Positions 38,901 through 50,786 of a stretch of DNA of 64,000 nucleotides are shown piece by piece. Every line of letters begins with the position of its first letter. The first letter of the stretch is position 1. The notes below the pieces were generated by a model, which worked only from the letters and a program-made list of their open reading frames with translations, had not been told where the DNA came from and did not search any database. The DNA lies in assembly GCF_000189635.1 (NCBI RefSeq), contig NW_002476426.1, positions 434,001-498,000 of the forward strand, given 5' to 3'. The stretch is from Tetrahymena thermophila SB210. Taxonomy: Eukaryota; Ciliophora; Oligohymenophorea; Hymenostomatida; Tetrahymenidae. The position numbers and the translations under genes are program-made.

Positions 38901-39290
38901 TTAGTTGATCTTTCTATTTTGCTGAAAAAGAAAGTATTACAAGCTTGAACTAACTAAATAAAGAGGAATTTTTCTCCCTTGATACATGGTTGTTTGAGTT
39001 ATTCTAACCCACATTGAAATAGAAATACTCTAGTATGCAGCTTAAAAGTTATTTATTTAATACTAAGTAAACTACATAGGTGCTGTAGTGTTTTGAAAAG
39101 TCATAATTTAAGTAGGATCAGGAGCAAGCTCAGTGTAGTTGGTCGAGAATAATGAACTAAAGTCTTTTTTATATTAATTATTTATTTCAACATACTAAAA
39201 CTTTTTAGCAATGAATAATTAAATTTGAATACCTTCGCATTTAGCTAAAAATATAAAATAGAAAACAAATATGGAAATCTGTTTAATCAT
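29920..39290 (-). CDS. Polycystin-1-like membrane protein with Cys-rich repeats, REJ-like region and GPS site
   Basis: ATG 39290-39288 opens with a signal peptide (MIKQISIFVFYFIFLAKCE); stop TGA 29922-29920; many short introns. Order of parts: a non-Cys beta-rich N-terminal region (about 39.2-37.5 kb); dense furin/EGF-like Cys repeats with CxxC and CxxxC spacing (about 37.4-33 kb); a REJ/PKD-like region (about 33-31.9 kb); a Cys patch with EGF-like spacing (about 31.8 kb); a GAIN-like stretch; and a complete GPS motif VCSCTHLTTFSV at 30848-30888 with the cleavage site H-L-T intact. A first membrane helix follows (FPNPIGLYALLIIL). After an intron comes QKRHLTYHPLLSIIFG and hydrophobic helices (ILQLFIQIIGILFINCFLD; NLDFIISCVISIIIDIAIL). 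This is the polycystin-1/REJ architecture. Expected place: plasma or ciliary membrane. Exon borders are not all fixed, and it could in principle be two genes. Confidence 0.72.
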
Positions 39291-39909
39291 TTGTTTTTTA
39301 AGCACTATCTATCAATTTAGCTGAAGCTCTTAGAAAATATGCTAAGCTATATTTTTCTATAAAATGTAATGTTTTTGTTTACTAGTTAAAAATATCAATT
39401 AAGTTTTATTTAATTTTTGATTCTTTTAAAATATTCACTCAAAATATTGTTAATAATAAATAACTCAAAGTTTGATATTGTTATTAAGTAAATAAATAAA
39501 CAAATAATAGATTTTGATACTAAATATTTAAAATTTTTGTGAATTAGAATTTACAAATTTTATTTAAAATCAATTTTAGTTTGTATTATTTCTTTAATAT
39601 TAAACCTATATTTTTATAAAATATTTCTAAATTATTGCAATAATAGCAATACTGTATTCTTTAAAATATTTTTTTTTAACAAATATGTTTTTTCAATTGC
39701 TTTTTATAATTTATACTTTAATAAACCGTAGATCCTCATTTTTTTAGGGTTAATATATTACAAGCCTTTATTTTAGAAATCATTGATTAAGAAAATATTT
39801 TTAATTTATATTCATTCATGAAATTTAACTTTAATAAAATGAAATTTTACAGCATCAAATCAAAAAAATAATTTTTCCTAAAATATGTTTTTGATTACAA
39901 AAAATAATC
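39291..39909. other. Spacer upstream of the polycystin-like gene
   Basis: AT-rich; holds the promoter of the polycystin-like gene. No recognisable element. Confidence 0.5.
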
Positions 39910-40778
39910 TCATATTTAATCAAAAATCATAAGATTGATCTAGAAATTATAATATAAATTTTCTACATAATTAAATTAATTAATTTTTTTTTGATATAAA
40001 ATTAGATTTAGTTATTTTATTGAATTGTTAAAGAAAGTGTTTATCAAACTATATTATTATTTTATAATATTTTTTGAAAATTATTTTATAATTCACATTA
40101 AGTAATTAAGCTATGTTAGAAATAGTTTGAGGGGATAAATTTTTAAGCACGCTAAATAAAATTAAATCTAATTAATGGAGCTATTTTATTTAGAACATTA
40201 TAGTTGAAATTCTTTTTTGTTCAAAGGTGGTGTCTATTCCAACTAACTATATAAAAATAACTAAGTCCTAATAATAAATTTGAGAAAAGCATAAGTAGAC
40301 AAATAGAAGAGTATGCTATTGTTCTTCTAAAACCTATCAAAATTAAATACTTTTGCTTGTTATCAGTATTTAGGACGAATAAGAGTCTATCCATGCATAA
40401 ATTAGTTCGAAAATAAGTGTAATATCATAAATTAGAACAAACAGAGAAAAGAAAAAATTCTTTAACACATTTTTAAAGGTAAACCAAATTAAATTTAGAT
40501 TTTACTGTGTCTTCTTATTCTAAGGTTTTCCTCTGATTTAAAACAACCTAATATGCTTAAATTTGAAGGAGTACCTGAAGTATTATCAACTATCCTTTTT
40601 ATTTAACCATTTTCATGCGAGTTTATCAATTTAAAAATATTCACTATGAATTTTTATATTGTACTAGCTTAAAATATCTTTTTTTTTCCTGATTCTCTAC
40701 CAATAAGCAATTTTTGATCGCTAAGATGCTTAGATTTTTTATATAAAAAAAACTCTTTTTTATTCTCATTTCAATCAT
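39910..40778 (-). CDS. Probable small membrane-protein gene, exon structure not settled
   Basis: Coding-like segments appear in three frames. The ATG at 40778-40776 gives a basic N-terminus (MIEMRIKK, then RYFKLVQYKNS). A 50-nt GT..AG intron joins it in phase to IVDNTSG. One path then goes to a segment ending in SLFVLIYDITLIFELIYAW, a clear membrane helix, and through a 43-nt intron to YLSTYAFLKFIIRTQLFLYS, ending at TGA 39912-39910. That path treats 40574-40531 as intron, although this stretch also reads like protein (TPSNLSILGCFKSEENL), so a frameshifted or decaying gene is possible. No family recognised. Its start is only about 195 bp from the divergent PGM3 start. Confidence 0.4.
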
Positions 40779-40971
40779 TTATCCTTGATATTGGATACAA
40801 AATACCCAATTTTGATTGAATTATTATGCAATATCAAAATTTTATTAGAAACTTGTTATTTAAAATTGACTCATCACTTGATTAACAATTAATAAATTCA
40901 ATAAAAAATTAAAATCGTATCATAAAAAATACAACAAAATATCTTTAAAAAAAGCAAAACTAAATAGGAAG

Positions 40972-43341
40972 ATGACTTACCACTTTACAAACGAATTCCA
41001 CGAACTTGATAAGAACTTATATCAAGAATACTTAAGCAAATTTTACAATAAGTTCCATAGACATATTGCCTACGGAACTGCAGGTTTCAGAGACGACGCC
41101 TAATACCTTGAGCACGTAAACTAAGCTTCATAAATAAATATCTAAAGAAGCAATCTTTATGGCTTCATAAAAACTCTTTCCAAGATAAAATTTTGAAAGT
41201 TCTTTTAATAATATAGGTTTGCTTAAGAATTGGTGTTTTCATGGGTCTCTTTGCTAAAGTTGACAACCACAAGGTTCTTGGTAATTAAGACTTTTAAAAT
41301 TATTTTGTTTTTTACATAAACAAAGCTGAGTTTTAGAAGCTTGCAAATTTATAAATGGACTAAATACAAAGCTTTAACAAGGACAAACAATCTAACAAAA
41401 AGAATTAACATTTTCATTTATAAAATTCATATAAGCTAACTTATTTTATTTTAATAAGGTATCTAAGTTACTGCTAGTCACAACCCTATTAGAGACAATG
41501 GTATTAAAGTTTCTGACTTTGATGGTAGTATGATTAGAACTGAATTGGAAAAGTAACTCGAAGTTTTCGTTCTTGATCCTAATCTTGACAATGCAGTCGC
41601 TGAATTAGTAAAGGTTTTGACTGGAATCAAGGGATTTGATAACAAAAACTAAGGTATGGTCTTTGTCGGCTAAGATACTCGTCCCAGCTGCCCTAAATTA
41701 GTACACTTGATTGAGTAATTAATAAATTTGATATCTTGATTGATCTGCTCGATAAATATCGTTGCATAGAGTTAATTGCTTAAATATTTATTCATATTTT
41801 ATATCTAAAGATAAGGTTTAAAGTCAGTTGGTACTCTTGTTAGAAAAACTGGTGAAGTAACTACCCCTATGTTGCACCACAATGTCTGGTTCTTCAATCT
41901 CTTCCCTCACAATTTAACTAGATCTTCATGGACTGAATAATTCACTGCTAGTTATTTCAACACCTACTGGACATTCTTTGATGAATTCATGACTGAATTA
42001 GGATTCTAAAAGAAAAACGACGAACATATTCTTTTGGATCTTTCCAATGGTGTTGGTGGTGTTCGTATCGGTCCTTTCAGAGAAGCCCTTCAAAAATACT
42101 ATAATTTAGATATCATTAACGATACTGAACATCGTTTATTGAACGAATAATGTGGTGCTGAATTCGTACACAAATCTCAAGACTACCCAATTCACTCCAT
42201 TGAAAAAATTAAATCTTACCCTGATATCTCTAAGGTTAGAGTTGTCAGCTATGATGGTGACTCTGATAGAATCGTCTATTTGTAAATAATATTTTTTAAA
42301 AACAGTTTATTAGAAATTTCAAAGGATTAAGGTTGATAAAAGATAGAAGTAGAAAAATAATCAATCAAATTTAATCATAATTGAATTGAAGAATATATTG
42401 AAGCATTATATTAACAAAAATTTTAAAAATATTAAATAGCTTACCTAGATCTGATTTCAAGCAAATTGATTTGTTGGACGGAGATAAAATGATTTCTCTT
42501 TTTGCTTTATACTTCAAGAAAGCTTTAGAAAAGCTCTAAACCAAGGTTGAAGCAGTCAACAAAACTGGAATCTTAAATGTCGATTTGAAGCCTAGTGAAT
42601 GGGTTATTGGTATGGTTTAAACTCCTTATGCCAACGGTTCCTCTACCATCTATTTAAGAGATTAACTCAAGTTAACAACTTTCTTCTCACCTAATGGTGT
42701 TAAGAATCTCCATCCTAATGCTCACAAGTATGATATTGGTATCTACTGCGAATCCAATGGTCACGGTACTTTCTTAGTCAAGGAAAAGAAGACTGCTGAA
42801 CTTGAAAAGTTCTACCATTTAAGAATTGAAGACTTCAAGGGTACACCTGAAAACTTACAAGTCTTGAAAGAATTCCTTCATGAAGTTAAATAATTATACA
42901 GATTCATCAGAGTTTAAAACTAGGTAAAAATTCAATTAAATAAAAAATACCTTTTTAATTATTATCATTTTTAATTAGTGTGTTGGTGATTCTATTACTA
43001 ATATGTTATGTATTGAAGCTGCCTTGGCTACCTTGAACATGACCGGACAAGATTACTTAAATTTATACACTGACTTAAAATGTAAAAACAGCAAAGTTAC
43101 CATCAGAGATAAGAGCAAACTTAAAATGTCTTATGCTGAAGATAACGTTTAAGAACCCAAAGAAATATAAGAAAAGATTAATGCTATAGTTGCCAAGCAT
43201 CCTGGCTCTAGAGCTTTCATCAGACCCTCTGGTACTGAAGATATTGTTCGTATTTATGCTGAATCTGCTGACTCTGCTCAAGTTGATGCTGTTACTAACG
43301 AAATTAAAGATATGATTCTTGCTGATAAGACTATCAATTGA
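40972..43341 (+). CDS. PGM3: Phosphoacetylglucosamine mutase (N-acetylglucosamine-phosphate mutase)
   Basis: Converts GlcNAc-6-phosphate to GlcNAc-1-phosphate in cytosolic UDP-GlcNAc synthesis, supplying N-glycans, GPI anchors and chitin-type polymers. ATG 40972, TGA 43339-43341, five introns (near 41120-41210, 41282-41459, 41718-41815, 42283-42440, 42926-42978). Domain order is that of the alpha-D-phosphohexomutases: substrate start HIAYGTAGFRDDA; active-site serine in VTASHNPIRDNG (about 41468-41500); metal loop SYDGDSDRIVYL; sugar-specific loop YCESNGHGT, whose E-S/A-N-G-H-G form marks AGM1/PGM3; and the phosphate-binding loop FIRPSGTEDIVRIYAE near the C-terminus. All key residues are present. 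The C-terminal residues are DKTIN. Confidence 0.93.
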
Positions 43342-43730
43342 TAAAAATAATAAATAATCAATTTATTTCTTAGTAATGATATTAGTCATGCATGTTTAAT
43401 GTTGATTATAGTATTCTAATACTTTTTTTATTAATTTTAACTAATTAATTATTACATTACATTTCTTTGTTATTTTAAAGCTACGTAACATTTAGCTATT
43501 TTAAATAAAGTAATAAAAATCATTGAATATTTTAAAAACTCTTTGATTTTAACTTTATGATCTAAATAAATAAAAACCTTTAAAAAATAATTTCCATAAT
43601 AGCTTAGCAAAAATTATAAATAAAAAATTCTTGAAATAGTTTATCAAGATAAAAAAAAGTATATTTATCCACAAAATTAAAATAATATTATTTAGCTATT
43701 AAACAAAAATCGTATTATATAATAGAATCT
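43342..43730. other. Intergenic spacer
   Basis: AT-rich 3' flank of PGM3 and 5' flank of the next gene. Nothing recognisable. Confidence 0.5.
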
Positions 43731-45101
43731 ATGTAAAAAAAATTTTATTCAATATAATTCCCGTTTTTGATGAAGGTTTATTTGAAAATAAAAATTAGTT
43801 GTTTAAAAAAATATTTATTGTAGGATTAAAAAAATATTTCAAAAGGTTTAATGGATATTTCAAAACCACAAACAAGTAAAGTAATTAGAATAATCATTCT
43901 TATAGAATTAATTATGATATGAAAAAATATTAATAGAGTATATTAAAAATTACATCCAATAGAATAAAACAAAGAATAAATTATGTCACTTACTTTTAAG
44001 ATCATAAAATCTGCTTGATAGCTAATACTTTTTAATATGTTAAACTAAATAACAAATAAGAATCTAAAAATTTTGAAGTTTTAAAGGTGGAGTCTCTGTG
44101 TATTTTTTAATTTGAGTAATAAGGTTGCGATAAGGAATTTAATTTATAAAAGTATTTGTTTACCCGTCGCTACAAAAAATCCAATAAATTTTATGGAAAA
44201 TAATTAGTCACAGTACAATCGGTGATTGCCTCAATTAATGGATTTGGAAATTAAGATTAAAAAGGTTAAAACCTTTAAAATAATAGTGGGAAACTCAAAG
44301 TTTATTTTGAATAAAGTGTCAAATCAGTAAAATTAATTTGCTTTGATATGAGTAAATTTTTGTAATATAAATAAATTCTTTTGATCAGTAGTAGAAAATG
44401 GTTAAATAATATTATCGCTTATTTTGTATAAAAATTTAAGTCAACTAATTACATTTTAAATTAGTAAAATAATTAGTATCTTTAAAAAATGACTACCTCT
44501 AAGATACATAATATATCTTACTTACTTTGAGAAATTTACTAGAAAACATTATTCATAAACAAATTAGTGGATGCAGCTTTCTATGAAGCTTTACAATCTA
44601 ATTAAATATTAATCTGAGGATATTCGTGGAGATTTTAAGTATTAGTACTAGATTAATACAAAGCACTAATATAAAATTATTGAGTATAGATAAAAAATCT
44701 TTATTTAAGTTAAGCTCCTACGACCAAAATTGTACACTTCATAAAACGTGGATTTTACTTGTTTTAGACAATCAAAAAAGGGCATAATATTTTTGTTAGA
44801 CAGTGAAAGATTTTATTTCTGTGAAACGGAAAAAATAAATTGCTTCTTTATCTATCTATCAAACAATAACAGGCGCTTTGTAAAAGAATTTCTAAATATT
44901 TAGAAGGTTAAGTACTTTTAATTTATGGATATAATTAAAGATTTTTTAACTTACTCAAAGTACAATCCAAATGTAAATCCCTATTTTATTTTTTATAAAA
45001 ACAAAATAAGTTACAAAATATTTTTAAGATTTGACTAAAGATTGTTTAATTAGGAATAAATTGGAAATTCTCTTGAATCAGAATAGTCTTTAAATTTTTG
45101 A
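43731..45101 (+). CDS. Hypothetical protein, 424 residues, three exons
   Basis: Model: exon 1 43731-43880, exon 2 43937-44463, exon 3 44504-45101; both introns are GT..AG and AT-rich, and the exons sum to 1275 nt, a whole number of codons, ending in TGA. Reading across the joins gives SKPQTSK-SILKITSNR and NYILNQ-YIIYLTYFEK. Inside the exons the sequence is clearly protein-like, e.g. FNLQKYLFTRRYKKSNKFYG, FLLDSERFYFCETEKINCFF and VKYFQFMDIIKDFLTYSKYN. Glutamines are spread as TAA/TAG as in neighbouring genes. No signal peptide, membrane helix or known motif was recognised. The start is the weakest part; the second and third exons are well supported. Confidence 0.6.
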
Positions 45102-46159
45102 AATTCTCAAATTAAAACATCTAATTTTAGTATTATTTGTAAACAAGGATAAAGTTGAATAAAATTACTTTTCTCAAATTAGATTTTTTCATGTTGAATA
45201 CTATTCTCATTTAGAGAATTGAAAATTAAAAAAAAATATAATTAATAATATTGAATAAAAATGTTTTGTATAAATTAAATAAATTAATATGCATTCTTAC
45301 AGATTCTAAATAAAATTTAGAGAATCAAAATAAAAACAGATTTTGAATGAGTGAAATAATGAATGAAAGAATTAACTTTGAATTTTTGAAGACTTTAGTT
45401 TATAGAAGAAACTCTCAAATTGAATTTGATATCTGAATTTAAAAAGTGTCAAAAATGATAAAACTAATGCAAATAATTGTAATTAAAAATGAAATTTTAA
45501 TTTACTTTAAAAGATATGTAATAATTAATGTATATTCTTTTTACTCTGCAAATAGAAATCAATAGATATTTTTAATTAACAAAAATTTGCTTAATTACAA
45601 GTAAAGTTTTGTGCGATAGTGGCTATAAAGAAAGAATCAACTTAAAATCTAATCAATTTTATAATTTTAAATTATAAATCTATTAATTAATTTACTCTTA
45701 TTCATAAATGAGTAAAGCTATATAAAATTAGAAAATGCTTTAACACAAAAATGAAATAAAATTTTTAATTCAATTTCTGACAATATCATTTTATAAAATG
45801 TTTATTCTTTACATTTTATCTTCAAATGTCCGTAAAAAATAAATATTAAATTTCATTTCAGTTTTTACAAATGAAAGTTTGCTTTTTTTACACTAAATTT
45901 GTCTGTAAAATAATAAAATTATCAAAATTAAAGACAATTTTAAAATAAAAAATAATATGCATCTTGCTATATACTTTCGAAGTAATAAGATTTTCAATGA
46001 ATGTATAGATTTTTTAATATTAGCAAGTAAGATGCTAATTTGTTTTAAATTTATACTATTCAATATTAAAATAGAACCAATTTTTTGTTTTGTTTTCATT
46101 TGAAATTCTAAAAAGAAAAAATACTTCTTTAATTAGGACCGATTTGTTTCTTTGTTCTT
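45102..46159. other. Intergenic spacer
   Basis: About 1 kb of AT-rich DNA between two tandem hypothetical genes. No protein-like frame was found. Open frames on the minus strand near 45893-46099 are Ile/Leu/Lys-rich and unconvincing. Confidence 0.5.
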
Positions 46160-47340
46160 ATGATTGATTTACAAAGATTCATTTAATTATTGTCTAAACT
46201 GTTAAGTAAAAGGCTAACATTTTAAAATGTTGATGAAAAACAATTATTTAGAGGTAGGTTTTGCTAATTTTCTAAAACACTTTTGGGGAAAAGATTACCT
46301 AATTATTAAACAATGTTATCATCATTCTTTTATATTTCAAATAAATAAATAATTTAACTAAGTAAAGCTTAGAACTAGATTAAGAGAAGAGAGTGGGAAG
46401 GATTCGCTTGAATTTATTTTTAGTATTAATTAACTCGCTTAAGTGTTTAATACTTGAAAAGTACCAAGTCATGTAAATAAATTATTGCTCCGCGAATAAA
46501 TTTAAAGATACTCAAGAGTTTTTAAAAACTTACAATATGCTAAAATATATGAATCTATTTTGATGGAGTAATATGTTGTAATAATAATTGCCATATTAAA
46601 ACAGATGGAAAAGCAGGTTTGATTTACTATTACTGGAATTAGTCCAGCTTTTTATGCAATGTGAACTTATTAAAAATTAAGTTATTAAGATGTGTAAGAG
46701 TTTTATTTGAAAATATTTGAGAATCATAATAGTAAATGAAATCAGTTAATTTTATTTGATTTTTTGAATGTATTGAAGAAGAAATGTTTTTATATAGATT
46801 CTGTAATCAAAAAAATGGGAATCAAATTTAATTAGATAGATTTTATTTGTAAAAAATAGAGAAGCAAAAATGAAATGCAACTAAAAAATTTGTTTGGTTG
46901 TCCTTTGAATTTTTAAATTATGAGATTAAAAATGATTATCTATGGACAAAAAAAGATTGAAAGAGTATATAATTTAATTGCAACTTTAATTAAGCCTACC
47001 CTTCTAATTTCAGGGGGGAAAATCAATCTAAGGATGGGGGAAAAAAAGTAAGCTGACATAATATAAAAGAGTACCACGCGATGCAGTAGAGCTTTAAAAA
47101 AAGGAAGAAATAAAATCATTCATGAATTTGCGATAATATAAGAAGGCTGATGCCGCTCTTAAGCTTGAAATATTTAGGTAAAATAAGTAAAAATGGATGG
47201 CATGGAATAAAAGTAAAGAGAAGGAATCCAAGCTGCAACCAAGATAAATTAGAAATCAAAAGAATTATTTAGACTAATTGATATGGTATTGTGTTTTGAA
47301 GGATAAGGATTTAGTAAATGAGAGTATAATTTCCTAATGA
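46160..47340 (+). CDS. Hypothetical protein, 296 residues, five exons
   Basis: Model: exons 46160-46361, 46462-46567, 46605-46693, 46798-46964, 47014-47340. All four introns are GT..AG, all joins keep phase, and the sum is 891 nt ending in TGA 47338-47340. Protein-like segments: MIDLQRFIQLLSKLLSKRLT, LFRGRFCQFSKTLLGKRLPN, HVNKLLLREQIQRYSRVFKN, WKSRFDLLLLELVQLFMQCE, and a basic C-terminus with KKADAALKLEIFRQNKQKWM. The protein is helical, basic and Leu-rich, with no signal peptide. No family recognised. The last exon has unusually high GC for this window. The third intron border is the least certain. Confidence 0.55.
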
Positions 47341-48452
47341 TGCTCAGAAAGAGAAAGGAGAGGATAATTATTATTTTTTAAAGCAAAATTTTTTTCAAAA
47401 TATGCGAAATGAAGTAAGCCTAACAAATTTAAAGCAAAAATAATTATTTAAAAACCAAATATCACTTTTTTGTCTTGTTAATTAGATTTTTAAGTACTGC
47501 ACTCAGATGTTTTTTTTTTGTGGAGAAATTAAAAATATATGCAAAAAAAAGCATAAAAGATGAAAAATTAAATACTAAATCCGATTATGTACTATCAATC
47601 TTAGTCTTTTCTTTATTATCCTATATATCTAATTCTTATAGTAATCTATTGTCATCAAGGTTGAAATTTTGATTCTTTTATAAAATCAGTGTTAATTACA
47701 CTATTAAAATATAAGATCATCTATCTATCTGCTTTAATATTTTAAAAAGCAATTTTTGGCAATAAATAGCAGCATTCAAATCAAATTTGCGAGTTAGTTT
47801 GTCTGATTGATTGATTATATGTATATTTATTTATTTATTAATTCATTTGTTCGCTTGTTTTTTTGTGCATTATGAAAAAGGAAGAAAAATTATAAATATA
47901 CCTCACCCTTTGCTTTTTAGAATTATTGAGATTTCAAACCTATAAGATAAGAAAAGGAAAGAAGAGATAGATAAATGAAAAACAAAATTCTTTTCATTCA
48001 TTATTTTTTTTTGTTTACGATTAATTAATGATAATTATGAATTTGATTAATATAAGCTGTCTTTTGCCTAAAATGAGTAGAATGCAATAAGCATTCATTT
48101 TGCATTTTGTCAAAAATCAATTTGTGTATAAGAAAGGGAATAAGTAATAAATAACTCAATCAAAAAAAATAAACTCCAACAAAAAGAAAAGAAACAAAAG
48201 AAAATAGAAAAAAGGAGGAACCAAATATCGCATTCGCAATAATACTTACTTCATTTTATCTCTTTCATAATAAAATCGAAAGTATCACATTTCCAAATAG
48301 CTTAAAATCTTCAAATTCAAGATAACAAACAAGCCATAAAGCAACAACCATAGCATTTTAATATAAATAAGCGATTAGACACCTCATTTATTTCTTTAAA
48401 ACTTATTTTATCTCTATTTTTGGCAAAACTAATTCTAAGTTTAAAAATTAAG
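47341..48452. other. Spacer and probable 5' leader of the HTH gene
   Basis: The left part is AT-rich spacer. The last 350 bases are purine-rich and less AT-rich, suggesting a long 5' leader or an upstream noncoding exon of the Gln-rich HTH gene. No uORF of note was found. Confidence 0.4.
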
Positions 48453-50786
48453 ATGTCAACTGAGAATCATCACAATATGCAAATGATGTAAAACCCTGAG
48501 GATTTGCATCAAAATAAATTATAACATTAAATTTTGATGTAGTAATAACACCTTCAACAGCCTTAAGGCGGTTTGCCAATGGTTGAAACTGCTTAATTTA
48601 GAGTAGCAGAGAATTAATAGCATAATTTACAAGGTAACTAGTAGTTTTTACAAGGGATATCAACATCATCTTCACCTACTTTTCCAGTCAACGGAGAGTA
48701 AGATAATCAACAAAAATAGGCTATTTAAGAAAAGCAAGCATAATAAAATGCCGAAATCGTCAATTCAACCCATAATCCAGCAATACCTCAATCTAATACA
48801 AAAATAGAACTCAACTCATAGCAATAATAGCAATCACACTTATAATCAGAATCATAAGATATATCTGATGAGAATGATGGAGACAATGATGACGATGATA
48901 ATGAGAACGATGATTAAGCTGGAGGAGACGAAGGTGGAGATGATGAAACTGGAAAGGGAGCAGGAGGAAATAAAAAGAAATACCAAGTGATTTCATAAGA
49001 AATCCGTGAAAAGTTTATACAGAAAGTCATCACCAAACAAGTGACAATAAAGGAAGCTGCCAAAGAATTTGGATTGAAGTTCTCAACCTCTAAGGCCATC
49101 CTCTAAACTTACAAGAAGGAAGGCCGTATAGGCAAAAAGAAAACTCGTCAACGTAAGCCTCGTTTAGTTAAAAAAATGATTATGAATCCTGATCCTTTAA
49201 ACCCCTCCTAAGTCATCCAGTAAGTCTTTTATACAACTGAATCTTCAGTGATGGCAGCTAAAAATTAATCTTAGGCTACAAATTTAGTTAATCCAAATTC
49301 CGTCGTAAATGCAGCTTTGCTAAACCAGCCTAATTTGTCTTAATTTATATTTAAAAATAACAATATAAGTAATTTACCTGTTTAGAATTATGGTACAAAT
49401 CCTTAATCATTGCTCGAAGCTTAGTACTTCAAGCAAAATATTTTTAACAATAATCTCTATCCTGGTCAATAGCAGCCTAGCCTTTAGCAAAATTAGCAAT
49501 AATAATTCAACTTATAGCACTCAAATTTGCTGAACTAATAAAACCAAACTCAGTCTAATTAGATTGGAGGTTAATAAAACGCCTTTTAAGCAACTCTTAC
49601 TCCATAAATTGGCCCTGCAATTGGAAATAATGATTTAATTAATAATTTTATGCTTAACAATTTATCTATGGTGGGAAATAATAATTAGTAATCTTAAATG
49701 TAGTAAGGATAACAATCTTAGATTTAATAGCAATAATAGTAAAGTTAATCACCTACATAATTAAATCCTAATCCTTTACACCATGCATTGTTAGGAATGA
49801 ATGGCGCAAACACTACCAATTAGCTTAACTCCACTCTCAACTATAATTAAAACCCTCAATCTAATTAGTAAGCTTTCCCATTATTATCATAATAGTAAGG
49901 AATCAATACACTCTTTACTCAAAACAGTCCCTTCTTGAATTCTCAGCAAAATACTAGCCAATAGCAATAATTGAACTAGCTACTTGGATAATAAACTACA
50001 TACTCCTTCCCTATTAGTAAAGGATCTGCTGATTTTACTTCATATTTAAATTTAAGCCAATTCGGCTAACCTCAGCAAGCTTCTTCTACTTAAGCTCAGA
50101 ACCAAAGCAGCCAACAATAATAACTCAATTAATTTTTAAATACCTAAGGTTCAACTCAAAGCTATGATATACAACTTAATCCAGCAAAGACAGAGAGCAA
50201 TGGTGGGTCTCAATCAAACAGAAATGTCACTAATGGAGAAAGTGGCAATAAGGAAAAAACTTCTACAGACGATTAGAATGCTGTTGCCAATAAATCATCT
50301 CTGCTAAGTGAATTGGCAGAGTTATAATAATAAAATTTTAAAAAGTAAAATTATACACACCATTTCCCTACAACTGAGCCCAATCAATCGTACTAAATGA
50401 ACCTACCTACAACATCTACTATAAACACAACTAATAATTCTACAAATTCCAGTGCCAATCGTCCTTCACATTTGTAGAGTATCTAATTCTTCGGAAATTT
50501 AGGAGGCCGTAATGAATCAGGATCATTTGACAGCATTAATGGCAATGCCTTAAACTTTTAATTCCTTGCAAACCAATAATCTTTAGAAAATAATCCTCTT
50601 TATTAACATAAGCTATCAACTGATTCTTTAAATTTCAATTTGTTTGGAAGTAGTGCAGCTGGCAATGTACCTTTTACATTCCCAAGTATTGACATGACTC
50701 CATACCTTTTCAATAACAACACAACCACTTCAGCTGCAAATAATTAAATATTTAACTCTTAAATTCACAAGAATTCTATTTTCTGA
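48453..50786 (+). CDS. Gln/Asn-rich helix-turn-helix protein, possible DNA-binding regulator
   Basis: Single exon, 777 codons plus TGA 50784-50786. Layout: a Gln/His-rich N-terminus; an acidic run (DENDGDNDDDDNENDD, about residues 140-157); a Gly-rich linker; a basic helix-turn-helix at about residues 180-230 with VTIKEAAKEFGLKFSTSKAI followed by YKKEGRIGKKKTRQRKPR; then about 540 residues rich in Gln, Asn, Ser and Pro. The HTH has the EAA...FG..ST...I pattern of Psq/homeodomain-like and transposase-derived HTH domains (known for those families). The polar tail is of the prion-like type common in transcription factors. Role inferred: sequence-specific DNA binding in the nucleus. No catalytic transposase domain is visible. 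Confidence 0.7.

Noticed and set aside
46507..46720. Programmed +1 frameshift joining KTYNMLKYMNLF to DGVICCNNN
   Set aside because: A normal 37-nt GT..AG intron (46568-46604) gives a better, fully in-phase reading in other frames, so no recoding is needed.
47475..47672. Plus-strand frame MLIRFLSTALRCFFF
   Set aside because: Short, Leu/Ser/Phe/Lys-rich, no TAA/TAG glutamines, no link to neighbours; probably chance in AT-rich DNA.
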